A program made the position numbers and the translations under genes. A stretch of DNA of 11,740 bases. Origin: Avoscillospira sp045579045. GTDB lineage: Bacteria > Bacillota > Clostridia > Oscillospirales > Oscillospiraceae. Position 1 is the first letter of the stretch. Every line of letters begins with the position of its first letter. Shown here in pieces: positions 1-6,622 of this stretch. Where the stretch lies: the NCBI GenBank assembly GCA_045579045.1, contig JAZNLL010000074.1, forward strand, positions 1-11,740, given 5' to 3'. The notes beneath the pieces are model-generated. The model was not told the DNA's origin, made no database searches, and saw only the letters and a program-made list of their open reading frames with translations.

Positions 1-9
1 AGCATAAAA

Positions 10-34
10 ACAGGCCGCTTTAGCGGCGGCCTGT
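10..34 (-). terminator. Possible terminator reading leftward
   Basis: A 9-bp GC-rich stem (ACAGGCCGC/GCGGCCTGT, 7-base loop) is followed on the minus strand by TTTTTATG (10 down to 3), which fits an intrinsic terminator for leftward transcription. It lies about 105 bases past the end of the LysR gene, so it may be a back-up terminator for it. Confidence 0.45.
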
Positions 35-110
35 AAAAATTATGCGGTTGGCGGATCTTTTCGGTGCATCTTAAGATGCGGCTAGTAATAGGCCCTTGAA
101 GGGCCTGTGC

Positions 111-136
111 AAACCACTAGTTACACTAGTGGTTTT
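111..136. terminator. Hairpin next to the LysR stop codon, possible bidirectional terminator
   Basis: A perfect 10-bp stem, AAACCACTAG/CTAGTGGTTT with loop TTACA, begins three bases beyond the regulator stop codon. The arm sequences give runs of A or T at both ends, with TTTTGATTATAT on the plus strand. It could end leftward transcripts from the regulator and rightward transcripts entering from the left. The stem is only moderately GC-rich. Confidence 0.5.
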
Positions 137-138
137 GA

Positions 139-1011
139 TTATATATTCATTTGAATCCACTTTTCGGCGGTGGAGATAAAGGCATCCATAACAGGGGAAC
201 GGTCGCCGTTGGGGATGGCGAGGGCGATGGTGCGGCTGGCTGCGGGGATCAGAGGACGGACTTCCAGATTTTGATCTCTGCCCTTGATGAGCAGACCGGG
301 GACGATGGAAATACCCAATCCTTGCTCCACCATAGCGAGGATGGCATAGTCATCCCGGGTGGTATATTTAATGTTGGGGCGGATACCGGCTTTGTCCAGC
401 GCCCGGTGGATGTCTTGGGCAGAGCTTTGCCGCAGACTGATAAAGGGATCGTGGGTCAGCTCCTCGATGGGGAGCTGTTCTCTTTTTGCCAAAGGGTGCC
501 CCTTGGGCAGAATGGCCACCAGCGGGTCTTCCGCCAGCGGAATGGTCTGCACACCTTCGGGAGCGGGGAGACTGACAAATCCGAGGTCAATGTCGCCGTT
601 TTTCAGCCATTGTTCCATATCGTGATAGTCGCCGTTGAGCATCTGCAGTTCCACCTTGGGATGGGAGTTCTGGAAATCCCGAATCATACCCGGCAGCCAA
701 TGGACAGCCACGCTGGTGAAAGCACCCAGCCGCACTGTACCGGCATCGGCATTGCGAATTTCTGCCGCCAGTTCCTTCAGTTCCTCGTTTTCCCGGAGGA
801 TGGCCTGCATTTTTGGCAGAAGCAAAGCCCCTGCCTCCGTCAGACGGATGCCGCTCCGACCACGCTCCAACAGGGAAAAGCCGAATTCCTGTTCCAGATC
901 CTTCAGCACATGGCTGATTCGGGACTGGGTGGAGTCCAGCGCCTGCGCCGCCTTGGTCAGACTGCCCAGTTCCACGGTTCTGACAAATGCTTCATATTTT
1001 TTCATGCTCAT
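139..1011 (-). CDS. LysR-family transcriptional regulator
   Basis: This is a DNA-binding regulator of the LysR type, about 290 residues, the usual family length. The N-terminal winged helix-turn-helix is plain: residues 4-60 run KKYEAFVRTVELGSLTKAAQ and then STQSRISHVLKDLEQ, the recognition-helix region. A linker helix follows, then a two-lobed effector-binding domain from about residue 90 (GTVRLGAFTSVAVHWLP; later GLGISIVPGLL). The effector cannot be read from sequence. The start was placed at 1011 because GGCGG lies 8 bases upstream and the helix-turn-helix then begins at the N terminus, as in the family. Starts at 1044 (AAGAG upstream) or 1005 are possible. A start at 1134 is excluded because it lies upstream of the gene's own predicted promoter (1066-1094). 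It is divergent from putP and probably regulates it and itself; that is inference from position and shared operator-like repeats. Confidence 0.93.
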   Translation of the reverse strand: MSMKKYEAFVRTVELGSLTKAAQALDSTQSRISHVLKDLEQEFGFSLLERGRSGIRLTEAGALLLPKMQAILRENEELKELAAEIRNADAGTVRLGAFTSVAVHWLPGMIRDFQNSHPKVELQMLNGDYHDMEQWLKNGDIDLGFVSLPAPEGVQTIPLAEDPLVAILPKGHPLAKREQLPIEELTHDPFISLRQSSAQDIHRALDKAGIRPNIKYTTRDDYAILAMVEQGLGISIVPGLLIKGRDQNLEVRPLIPAASRTIALAIPNGDRSPVMDAFISTAEKWIQMNI

Positions 1012-1065
1012 GGAAAGCACCGCCGTTTCATGCGAAATATTCATGGATACTTGCTCTTTTTGTAC

Positions 1066-1094
1066 ATAATAATGGATACCCCTGCCTTTTGCAA
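1066..1094 (-). promoter_or_regulatory. Sigma-A-type promoter of the LysR gene
   Basis: Read on the minus strand: -35 TTGCAA (1094-1089), a 17-base spacer, -10 TATTAT (1071-1066). The expected start of transcription is near 1059, which leaves about 48 bases of leader before the chosen start codon at 1011. Confidence 0.65.
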
Positions 1095-1136
1095 CGGTTT
1101 TTTCTACAAAAAGCAGACAAAGTGTCCGTTGCAAAA
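1087..1136. promoter_or_regulatory. 11-bp inverted repeat spanning both -35 boxes of the divergent promoters
   Basis: TTTTGCAACGG (1087-1097) and CCGTTGCAAAA (1126-1136) are perfect inverted copies separated by 28 bases. Each arm contains the TTGCAA -35 box of one of the two divergent promoters. A dimer or tetramer on both arms would cover both promoters at once, the geometry expected of a LysR-type regulator that controls itself and its divergent neighbour. The arms are seen; the binding protein is inferred. Confidence 0.55.
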
Positions 1137-1157
1137 TTTAACAAAATAAAGTATAAT
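1129..1157 (+). promoter_or_regulatory. Sigma-A-type promoter of putP
   Basis: -35 TTGCAA (1129-1134), a 17-base spacer and a consensus -10 TATAAT (1152-1157). Transcription should start near 1164, giving a leader of about 55 bases before the putP start codon at 1219. Confidence 0.75.
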
Positions 1158-1175
1158 CATCCTATCACAATTATA

Positions 1176-1202
1176 GCATGAATACATGAAAAAAATTCAT
1201 GC
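1176..1202 (+). promoter_or_regulatory. Foldable leader of putP abutting its ribosome site
   Basis: GCATGAAT (1176-1183) pairs perfectly with ATTCATGC (1195-1202). The same 3' arm can instead pair with the nearer CATGAA (1185-1190) around a five-A loop. The fold ends directly before the ribosome site AAAGGAG (1203-1209), so it could tune translation or mRNA stability. Whether it does is unknown. Confidence 0.35.
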
Positions 1203-1218
1203 AAAGGAGAGAGTTATT

Positions 1219-2670
1219 ATGAATTGGGAAATGGTAATTTTTATTGCCTATTTCATCTTTATGCTGGGTATCGGCTTGTATTTCTTCTTCAAGCCCAAGA
1301 CCAGCGGCGGTGACAAGGATTACTTCCTGGGCGGCCGTCAGATGGGCGCATGGGTTTCTGCCCTGTCCGCCGGTGCATCCGATATGAGCGCATGGGTGCT
1401 CATGGGCCTGCCCGCTTCCATCTTTGCTGCCGGCATGGGTCAGACCTGGATCGCCATCGGCCTGCTCATCGGCTACATCCTCAGCTGGATTTTTGAAGCA
1501 CCCCGTCTGCGTCGCTTCTCCATCAAGGCCAAGGACTCCATCACCATCCCTCAGTACCTGACCAACCGCTTCCTGTCTTCCAGCAAGGCACTGCAGGTTC
1601 TGTGCGCTGTGATTTTCCTCGTTGCCTACACGGTCTATGCCGCTTCTTCCATCAAGGCCTGCGGCACCCTGTTCAACACCGTTATGAACATCCCTGCTGA
1701 GACCGCCATGTACATCGCTGCTTTCATCATCATCGGCTATACCTTCCTGGGCGGCTTCTCCGCTGTCTGCTGGACAGACTTCTTCCAGGGTATGCTGATG
1801 CTGGCTGCTCTGCTGGTGGCTCCCATCTTCGCTCTGGCTCTGGTGGAAAACCCCGTGCAGGAGTGGCAGGTTCTGGGTCAGGCCGGTTTCTTCAACTTTG
1901 CTTCCTCCTGGCAGGATATCGTTTCCGGCCTCGGCTGGGGTCTCGGCTACTTCGGTATGCCTCATATTATCGTCCGCTTTATGTCCATCCGTTCCCATAA
2001 GGAACTGAAGAAGTCCCGTGTCATCGGTATTTCCTGGACTGCCATCATCCTGCTCATGTCCGTGGCCGTTGCCACCATCGGCAAGATGTTCCTGGGCGAG
2101 ATCGCCGATACCTCCACCGTCTTTATCCAGATGGTTCGCAGAATCTTCCCTCCCATTCTGGCCGGTATCTGCCTGTCTGCCATTCTGGCAGCTTCCATGT
2201 CCACCGCCGACTCCCAGCTGCTGGCTTCCGCTTCCGCCTTCGCCAGCGACCTGTATAAGCCTGTCATCCGCAAGGACAAGGCCGGCGAAAAGGAAATGCT
2301 CTGGGTCAGCCGTGTGGTGGTCATCGCCATCGCTGTTGTTGCACTGTTCATCGCAAAGGACCCCAATTCCGGCACCATCATGGGTCTGGTTGAGAACGCA
2401 TGGGGCGTCTTCGGCGCTGCTTTCGGCCCTGCCATCCTGCTGAGCCTGTTCTGGAAGCGCTTTAACTTCGCCGGTGCTGTTGCCGGTATCGCTGCCGGTG
2501 CTGTGGTGGATATCCTGTGGCTGGTGGTTCTGAAGTCCACCGGTATCTATGAGATCGTGCCCGGCTTCATCGCCGGTCTCATCGCCGCTGTTCTGGTGTC
2601 CAAGTGCACCAAGGCTCCCGGCGCAGAAGTGGAAGCCCTCTTCGACGAGGCTGTCGCTTCCGAAGACTGA
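1219..2670 (+). CDS. putP: Sodium/proline symporter PutP
   Basis: This is an integral membrane protein that imports proline with Na+ (sodium:solute symporter family, LeuT fold). At 483 residues it is close to the roughly 500 of E. coli PutP and follows it without gaps at the N terminus. The GGR motif puts Arg at residue 40, and ALSAGASDMSAW puts Asp at 55 and Ser at 57, matching Arg40, Asp55 and Ser57 of the E. coli carrier as I recall them. AILAASMSTADSQLL (321-335) has the Ser328-Thr329 pair of the second sodium site. GWGLGYFGMPHIIVRF (239-254) and the C-terminal YEIVPGF (444-450) are also typical. The start at 1219 has AGGAG at 1205-1209; an in-frame ATG at 1186 has no ribosome site and sits inside the leader hairpin. 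It is a single-gene unit, divergent from the LysR regulator and convergent with the GltS-like gene. Proline or a close analogue is the likely substrate. Confidence 0.93.
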   Translation: MNWEMVIFIAYFIFMLGIGLYFFFKPKTSGGDKDYFLGGRQMGAWVSALSAGASDMSAWVLMGLPASIFAAGMGQTWIAIGLLIGYILSWIFEAPRLRRFSIKAKDSITIPQYLTNRFLSSSKALQVLCAVIFLVAYTVYAASSIKACGTLFNTVMNIPAETAMYIAAFIIIGYTFLGGFSAVCWTDFFQGMLMLAALLVAPIFALALVENPVQEWQVLGQAGFFNFASSWQDIVSGLGWGLGYFGMPHIIVRFMSIRSHKELKKSRVIGISWTAIILLMSVAVATIGKMFLGEIADTSTVFIQMVRRIFPPILAGICLSAILAASMSTADSQLLASASAFASDLYKPVIRKDKAGEKEMLWVSRVVVIAIAVVALFIAKDPNSGTIMGLVENAWGVFGAAFGPAILLSLFWKRFNFAGAVAGIAAGAVVDILWLVVLKSTGIYEIVPGFIAGLIAAVLVSKCTKAPGAEVEALFDEAVASED

Positions 2671-2680
2671 TCTGTATAAC

Positions 2681-2714
2681 AAAATCCCCGAAGCCGACGC
2701 TCCGGGGATTTTTT
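2681..2714. terminator. Bidirectional terminator between putP and the GltS-like gene
   Basis: AAAATCCCCG (2681-2690) pairs with CGGGGATTTT (2703-2712), a perfect 10-bp stem whose 12-base loop can close further (AGC/GCT). A run of T follows on the plus strand (2709-2714), and the arm itself gives TTTT on the minus strand. It lies between the converging stop codons at 2670 and 2719 and serves both genes. Confidence 0.9.
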
Positions 2715-2718
2715 GTGT

Positions 2719-4140
2719 TTATTCGCTTTCTTTCCACACGGGAACGGTATCTTTGAACACCTTGGGGAAGAGCTTTCTGCGGAACAGGAAACCGCTGTAC
2801 AGCACCCACAGGACGAAGAAAATGGCAAGTGCGATACAGGCCTTTGTGAAGGAACCGGCTGCAAAGCTCAGCAGGAACAGCAGCGGTGCAATGAACACCA
2901 TGGCGGGGAAGGTGGAAAGAATGTACAGGCTGGCAGTGGGGGAGACGAGACCGGGATCGATCTCTTTCATCAAAATCATGCCGTTGGAGGCAGTGCCGGT
3001 AAGAGTGCCGAAGCTCATGAGGAAGAACTCGTGCTCGAAGCCCTTATAGCAGTGCTTGGCAGTGGCACGGATATAGATGTAGGTGATCATACCGCCGACC
3101 ACAGTCAGAACCAGAATGGGCAGGATGTAATTGCGGATATCGTTAATCTCAATGGCCGCCACACCTGCCACGATCATGAGATCGAAGGCAAAGCCGGAGA
3201 TCCGGTCCATCTGATAGTTGTTGATGTGCCCCCGGGTCATGACCTTGTCCTTTCGCAGGCGCTTGACCACAAACTTGATGAGGATCGCACCGATGGCAGC
3301 CCACATGAAGTTGAAGCCCCATGCGATGGAATTGGTGAAGTCGGAGATCACAGCCAGCAGGCACATGATGCCGAAGGAGATGGCATAAGCCAGAGCCACA
3401 AAACCCATCTGGATGGAGAACTTGTCCACGGATTCGCTGTCGGGGATCTCGTCGCCGTCGGGGTTGGCAGGGTTTTCTGCCTCGGACTGGACGGCTTTCC
3501 GCACCTGCAAAAGTCCTTTGCGCTTAAAGTAGTTGATGTAGAACACGCCGCAGACGGAGGCCACGATAAAGCCGATGGAGGCAAGGGAAAGACCAAAGCT
3601 GCCGTTTCCTGCAAACTGGGTCGCCGGGGTGTTGGTGAAATTGATATCCCAGGAGAGGGCGTTGCCGGGACCCTGACCGTAGGCCAAAGGCAGGATCAGA
3701 CCGCAGATGTAGGAAATGGGGTTTTGTCCGTTCCTGGTCAGCAGGAACAGGAGAATGGTGATACCCAGACCGGCAAAGGCTTGCAGCATATAAGTGCCGC
3801 CCTGGAGGGCTGCAAACTCAAAGATCTGTGCTTTTGTACCCTTGAGGGTGCTTTTTTCCGTTTTCAGGGTCATGGCGGCGAAGCCGATGCCCAGGCAGTG
3901 GTAGGTGACCACCTGCATGACACGGCGATCAACCAGCACAAAGTTGAAAGACTTGCAGATCAAGTTGGCAATCAGCAGCAGGGTACCGCCGATGAGAGCT
4001 GAAGGTACAAGGCATTTACGGAAAAGGGGAACCTGCGTCCGCAGAATATTGCCGATCAGCAAAAAAATCAGCAGCAGCCCGATCTGAACAAGGGTCTGCC
4101 ACACAGGACCGTAATTGGCTAAGGTAAAATCCCAACTCAT
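2719..4140 (-). CDS. Sodium/glutamate symporter-like permease (GltS family)
   Basis: This is a membrane carrier of 473 residues with about ten or more hydrophobic segments in two halves, joined by a charged loop (206-240) containing GDEIPDSE, like the polar central loop of GltS. The first half has AYGQGPGNALSW (153-164), in the place of the glycine-rich GGHGTGAAW motif of E. coli GltS. The second half has FGTLTGTASNGMILMKEIDP (377-396), in the place of its second glycine-rich repeat. These paired re-entrant-loop motifs support the ESS family, which moves glutamate with Na+. It is about 70 residues longer than E. coli GltS and clearly divergent, so glutamate is likely but not certain and I give no symbol. 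The ribosome site AAGGGAGGT (4156-4148) lies seven bases before the start codon. It is transcribed alone from the promoter at 4175-4203. Confidence 0.82.
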   Translation of the reverse strand: MSWDFTLANYGPVWQTLVQIGLLLIFLLIGNILRTQVPLFRKCLVPSALIGGTLLLIANLICKSFNFVLVDRRVMQVVTYHCLGIGFAAMTLKTEKSTLKGTKAQIFEFAALQGGTYMLQAFAGLGITILLFLLTRNGQNPISYICGLILPLAYGQGPGNALSWDINFTNTPATQFAGNGSFGLSLASIGFIVASVCGVFYINYFKRKGLLQVRKAVQSEAENPANPDGDEIPDSESVDKFSIQMGFVALAYAISFGIMCLLAVISDFTNSIAWGFNFMWAAIGAILIKFVVKRLRKDKVMTRGHINNYQMDRISGFAFDLMIVAGVAAIEINDIRNYILPILVLTVVGGMITYIYIRATAKHCYKGFEHEFFLMSFGTLTGTASNGMILMKEIDPGLVSPTASLYILSTFPAMVFIAPLLFLLSFAAGSFTKACIALAIFFVLWVLYSGFLFRRKLFPKVFKDTVPVWKESE

Positions 4141-4170
4141 TGAGGATACCTCCCTTATGTTTTTCTCGGC

Positions 4171-4186
4171 TTACATTATAATGTAA
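4171..4186. promoter_or_regulatory. Perfect 16-bp palindrome over the -10 box of the GltS-like gene
   Basis: TTACATTATAATGTAA is perfectly self-complementary and contains the -10 TATAAT of the promoter. With half-sites TTACA/TGTAA it looks like a repressor operator, since bound protein would block the -10. I do not recognise the regulator, and the symmetry could partly follow from the TATAAT core. Confidence 0.45.
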
Positions 4187-4203
4187 AACCCAACCGCTGA
4201 CAA
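4175..4203 (-). promoter_or_regulatory. Sigma-A-type promoter of the GltS-like gene
   Basis: Read on the minus strand: -35 TTGTCA (4203-4198), a 17-base spacer and a consensus -10 TATAAT (4180-4175). Transcription would start near 4168, leaving a leader of about 28 bases that is mostly ribosome site. Confidence 0.72.
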
Positions 4204-4210
4204 CTGTTTT

Positions 4211-4330
4211 TTCCAAGGCTCCCCTTGAGGGTGATTCCCCCAGCGGGGGAAATGTCACCGAAGGTGACAAAGGGGGGGCGTACCTGGCACGGCGAAGCCG
4301 TGACTGAGAGGTGCCTGCAGGCAGAAGGAC
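4211..4330. repeat. Compact hairpin cluster between two divergent promoters
   Basis: This is the non-coding centre of the 4141-4425 intergenic region. It holds successive hairpins: 4235-4251 (TTCCCCC, loop AGC, GGGGGAA), 4253-4269 (TGTCACC, loop GAA, GGTGACA), 4288-4302 (CACGGC, loop GAA, GCCGTG) and the palindrome TGCCTGCAGGCA (4312-4323). An imperfect outer stem is possible between GCTCCCCTT (4219-4227) and AAAGGGGGGGC (4269-4279), enclosing the first two. It lies upstream of both flanking promoters, so neither gene should transcribe it. That argues for a REP- or MITE-like genomic repeat rather than a riboswitch or terminator. The copy number in the genome cannot be seen here. Confidence 0.6.
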
Positions 4331-4355
4331 TGCTGTGAAGTCAGTTATTTCCGCC

Positions 4356-4384
4356 TTGTTTTCAGCGATGATTGATGTTATACT
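4356..4384 (+). promoter_or_regulatory. Extended -10 promoter of glgB
   Basis: -35-like TTGTTT (4356-4361), a 17-base spacer and -10 TATACT (4379-4384), preceded by TG at 4376-4377 (an extended -10). Transcription should start near 4391, giving a leader of about 35 bases. Confidence 0.6.
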
Positions 4385-4425
4385 GTACATATAGCTGAAA
4401 AACACAATGCCTTTGAGGTGATTTT

Positions 4426-6405
4426 ATGTATAAAATTCTGGAATTGAATCCCCAGCTGCAGAGCTGTGCATGGGATATTGACCTGCGAATGGCCATGTAT
4501 GAGGGCGCAAAGGACCGTTTGCTGCCGGACGGCGGCAAGCTGAAGGACTTTGCCAACGCCCATCATTATTACGGCTTCCACCATGTTCCCGGCGGCTGGT
4601 ACTATCGGGAATGGGCGCCCAATGCCTACCAGCTGTACCTGACCGGCGACTTCAACAACTGGAATCTCACCAGCCATCCTCTCAAGCGAGTGGACGATGA
4701 AAGCTGGGAGATCTGGCTGGAAGGTGACGATGCCCTCTGGCAGGGCTGCGAAGTGAAGGTGGTCGTGGATGCCAACATGGAGCGGCTCCAGCGAATCCCC
4801 CTCTTTGCCAATCGGGTCATCCAGAAAAAGGGTACCACCACCTTCAACGCCGTGGTGCTGGATGATATGAAGCAGTTCCCCTGGACGGACAAGGATTTCA
4901 TCGGCGAGGAGCAGCTGTACATCTATGAAGCCCATGTGGGCATGGCCCAGGAAGAGGGCAGAGTGGGTACTTACACGGAGTTTGCCGACGATGTCCTGCC
5001 CAGAGTGAAAAAAGCCGGCTACAATACCATTCAGCTCATGGCCATTATGGAGCATCCCTACTATGGCAGCTTCGGCTATCAGGTCTCCAGCTTCTTTGCC
5101 GCATCCTCTTGGTTCGGCGAAGCGGAGGAGCTGAAATACTTAGTCAACAAAGCCCATGAAATGGGCATCCGTGTCCTGCTGGATGTGGTCCACTCCCATG
5201 CGGTGAAGAACACCGCCGAGGGCATCAATCTCTTTGACGGCACCACTTATCAGTTCTTCCACAGCGGCGAAAAGGGCGAACATCCTGCCTGGGGCACCAA
5301 GTGCTTTGACTACGGCAGGACAGGCGTTCTCCATTTCCTGCTGTCCAATATTAAATATTGGATGGAAGAGTATCATTTCGACGGCTTCCGCTTTGATGGC
5401 GTCACCTCCATGCTCTACCACGACCACGGTCTGGGCACGGATTTCGGCACCAACCATTCCTATTTCTCCTATAATACCAATGTGGATGCCATCACCTACC
5501 TGCAGCTGGCCAACGAGCTCATGCGGGAAGTGAACCCCAAAGCTATTTCCATTGCGGAGGATATGTCCGGTATGCCGGGTATGTGCCTGCCCATCGAAGA
5601 TGGCGGTATCGGCTTCGACTACCGTCTGGGCATGGGTCTGCCGGATATGTGGATCAAGACCGTCAAGGAAAAGCAGGATCAGGACTGGGATATCGGCGGT
5701 ATGTGGGGCAGTATGTGCCTGCGCAGACCCGGTGAAAAGACCATTGCCTATGTGGAGAGCCACGATCAGGCATTGGTGGGCGATAAGACCATGATCTTCC
5801 GTCTGGCAGATGCCGCCATGTACACGGATATGGACAGAGCCTGCCACAATCCCGTCATCGACCGAGCCATGGCCCTTCATAAGATGATCCGCCTGTTCAC
5901 CCTTGGCGGCGGCGGTGAAGGCTATCTGAACTTTATGGGCAACGAATTCGGTCACCCCGAGTGGATCGACTTCCCCAGAGAGGGCAACGGCTGGAGCTTC
6001 CACTATTGCCGCCGTCAGTGGAGCCTGCTGGAAAACGGCTTCCTCAAATATGAATTCCTGGGTGCTTTCGACCGGGATATGATTTCCATGGCGAGAAAGT
6101 ATGACCTGTTCTCCCAGCAGATGGCAGACCTGCGGCTGCTGAAGGAACCGGAAAAGACCATCTGCTTCGAACGGGCAGGATTGCTCTTCGCCCTGAATTT
6201 CCATCCGGAGCAGTCCCTTTCCAATGTGCTGGTACCTGTGGGCAGACCCGGTGTCTATGAAGTGGTCCTGTGCAGCGATGACTGGTGCTACGGCGGCTGG
6301 GGACAGATCCATCATATGGACTATCACTCCAAGGTCTTTGACGGACAGGAGTATGTGGAACTGTATCTGCCTGCACGGACAGCTGTCGTTCTGCGGAGAA
6401 AATAA
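4426..6405 (+). CDS. glgB: 1,4-alpha-glucan branching enzyme, eukaryotic type (GH13_8-like)
   Basis: This cytoplasmic enzyme cuts alpha-1,4-glucan chains and rejoins them as alpha-1,6 branches in glycogen. It has 659 residues: an N-terminal carbohydrate-binding region (YYREWAPNAYQLYLTGDFNNWN, about 59-80), a GH13 catalytic barrel (about 165-540) and a C-terminal beta domain. Conserved regions are DVVHSH (253-258), DGFRFDGV with nucleophile Asp324, AEDMSG with acid/base Glu378, and ESHDQ with Asp447. EAHVGMAQEEGRVGTY, YNTIQLMAIMEHPYYGSFGY and FDGFRFDGVTSMLYHDHG closely match plant and animal branching enzymes rather than the usual bacterial GlgB, whose corresponding block reads more like ELMPVAEHP. 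The ribosome site GAGGTG lies five bases before ATG. The gene stands alone with its own promoter and terminator; no glgA, glgC or glgP is in the window. Function is secure at the level of branching enzyme; the subfamily is by motif recall. Confidence 0.93.
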   Translation: MYKILELNPQLQSCAWDIDLRMAMYEGAKDRLLPDGGKLKDFANAHHYYGFHHVPGGWYYREWAPNAYQLYLTGDFNNWNLTSHPLKRVDDESWEIWLEGDDALWQGCEVKVVVDANMERLQRIPLFANRVIQKKGTTTFNAVVLDDMKQFPWTDKDFIGEEQLYIYEAHVGMAQEEGRVGTYTEFADDVLPRVKKAGYNTIQLMAIMEHPYYGSFGYQVSSFFAASSWFGEAEELKYLVNKAHEMGIRVLLDVVHSHAVKNTAEGINLFDGTTYQFFHSGEKGEHPAWGTKCFDYGRTGVLHFLLSNIKYWMEEYHFDGFRFDGVTSMLYHDHGLGTDFGTNHSYFSYNTNVDAITYLQLANELMREVNPKAISIAEDMSGMPGMCLPIEDGGIGFDYRLGMGLPDMWIKTVKEKQDQDWDIGGMWGSMCLRRPGEKTIAYVESHDQALVGDKTMIFRLADAAMYTDMDRACHNPVIDRAMALHKMIRLFTLGGGGEGYLNFMGNEFGHPEWIDFPREGNGWSFHYCRRQWSLLENGFLKYEFLGAFDRDMISMARKYDLFSQQMADLRLLKEPEKTICFERAGLLFALNFHPEQSLSNVLVPVGRPGVYEVVLCSDDWCYGGWGQIHHMDYHSKVFDGQEYVELYLPARTAVVLRRK

Positions 6406-6437
6406 AAACCCTTTCGGCAAAATAACAAAAGTACAGA

Positions 6438-6456
6438 TGTCTTTGAGACAAAGACA
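6438..6456 (+). other. Small hairpin after glgB
   Basis: TGTCTTTG (6438-6445) and CAAAGACA (6449-6456) form a perfect 8-bp stem with loop AGA, 33 bases beyond the glgB stop. No T-run follows, so it is not a terminator by itself; it could protect the mRNA 3' end. The rest of 6406-6489 shows nothing I can name. Confidence 0.35.
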
Positions 6457-6489
6457 AAATTTGCTCAACAAGAGTATTTTGGAAATAAT

Positions 6490-6531
6490 GTCCGCCGGAA
6501 ACGCACAAACATGCGATTTCGGCGGACTTTT
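6490..6531 (+). terminator. Terminator of glgB
   Basis: GTCCGCCG (6490-6497) pairs with CGGCGGAC (6520-6527). The stem continues inward through AAA/TTT and CGCA/TGCG with a single-base bulge on each side, and TTTT follows at 6528-6531. It separates glgB from the liv operon promoter. Confidence 0.8.
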
Positions 6532-6579
6532 CCACGCCGAAAGGCAGAAAGATCTGAAAACTTCTGTGAATATTTTGCA

Positions 6580-6608
6580 TTGCAAACAGAGAAAAAAAGA
6601 GGTAAAAT
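6580..6608 (+). promoter_or_regulatory. Sigma-A-type promoter of the liv operon
   Basis: -35 TTGCAA (6580-6585), a 17-base spacer and -10 TAAAAT (6603-6608). Transcription should start near 6615. The -35 box lies within the inverted repeat TTTGCA-T-TGCAAA (6574-6586), which could be an operator. Confidence 0.65.
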
Positions 6609-6622
6609 TCCGTTTATGAGCA

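Larger units (their letters stand above)
1..138. repeat. Hairpin-dense non-coding stretch, possible tail of an IS200/IS605-like element
   Basis: No gene is seen here. Four hairpins or palindromes follow one another: 10-34 (9-bp arms ACAGGCCGC/GCGGCCTGT), 66-79 (perfect palindrome GCATCTTAAGATGC), 90-106 (AGGCCCTT/AAGGGCCT around one base) and 111-135 (10-bp arms AAACCACTAG/CTAGTGGTTT, loop TTACA). The last is followed by TTTTGAT. Such a density is more than termination of the neighbouring regulator gene needs. It resembles the structured non-coding end that flanks IS200/IS605-type transposases, whose gene would lie to the left of the window. That identity is inference from general resemblance only; a cluster of terminators or a REP-like repeat is the alternative. 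Confidence 0.35.

Noticed and set aside
60..120. tRNA or similar gene in the left-edge hairpins
   Set aside because: No cloverleaf with acceptor, T and anticodon arms of the right lengths can be drawn; the hairpins are separate.
1012..1134. N-terminal extension of the LysR gene to an ATG at 1134
   Set aside because: The extra codons overlap the gene's own predicted promoter (1066-1094) and the inverted repeat, and they precede the normal family N terminus.
1171..2682. Long open frame of about 500 codons opposite putP, with similar ones opposite the branching enzyme, livJ, livH and livM
   Set aside because: They are rich in Gly, His, Gln and Asp, resemble no protein family, lack ribosome sites and arise from codon bias of the real gene on the other strand.
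2713..4002. Long plus-strand open frame opposite the GltS-like gene
   Set aside because: Composition is typical of an antisense frame (many Gly, Asp, His, Gln) and the minus-strand frame has clear membrane-carrier motifs, a ribosome site and a promoter.
4235..4323. Riboswitch or attenuator controlling glgB
   Set aside because: The best glgB promoter (4356-4384) lies downstream of these hairpins, so the glgB mRNA would not contain them.
6461..6489. Promoter TTGCTC-17-AATAAT just after glgB
   Set aside because: Both boxes are weak matches and it would fire straight into the terminator at 6490-6531.
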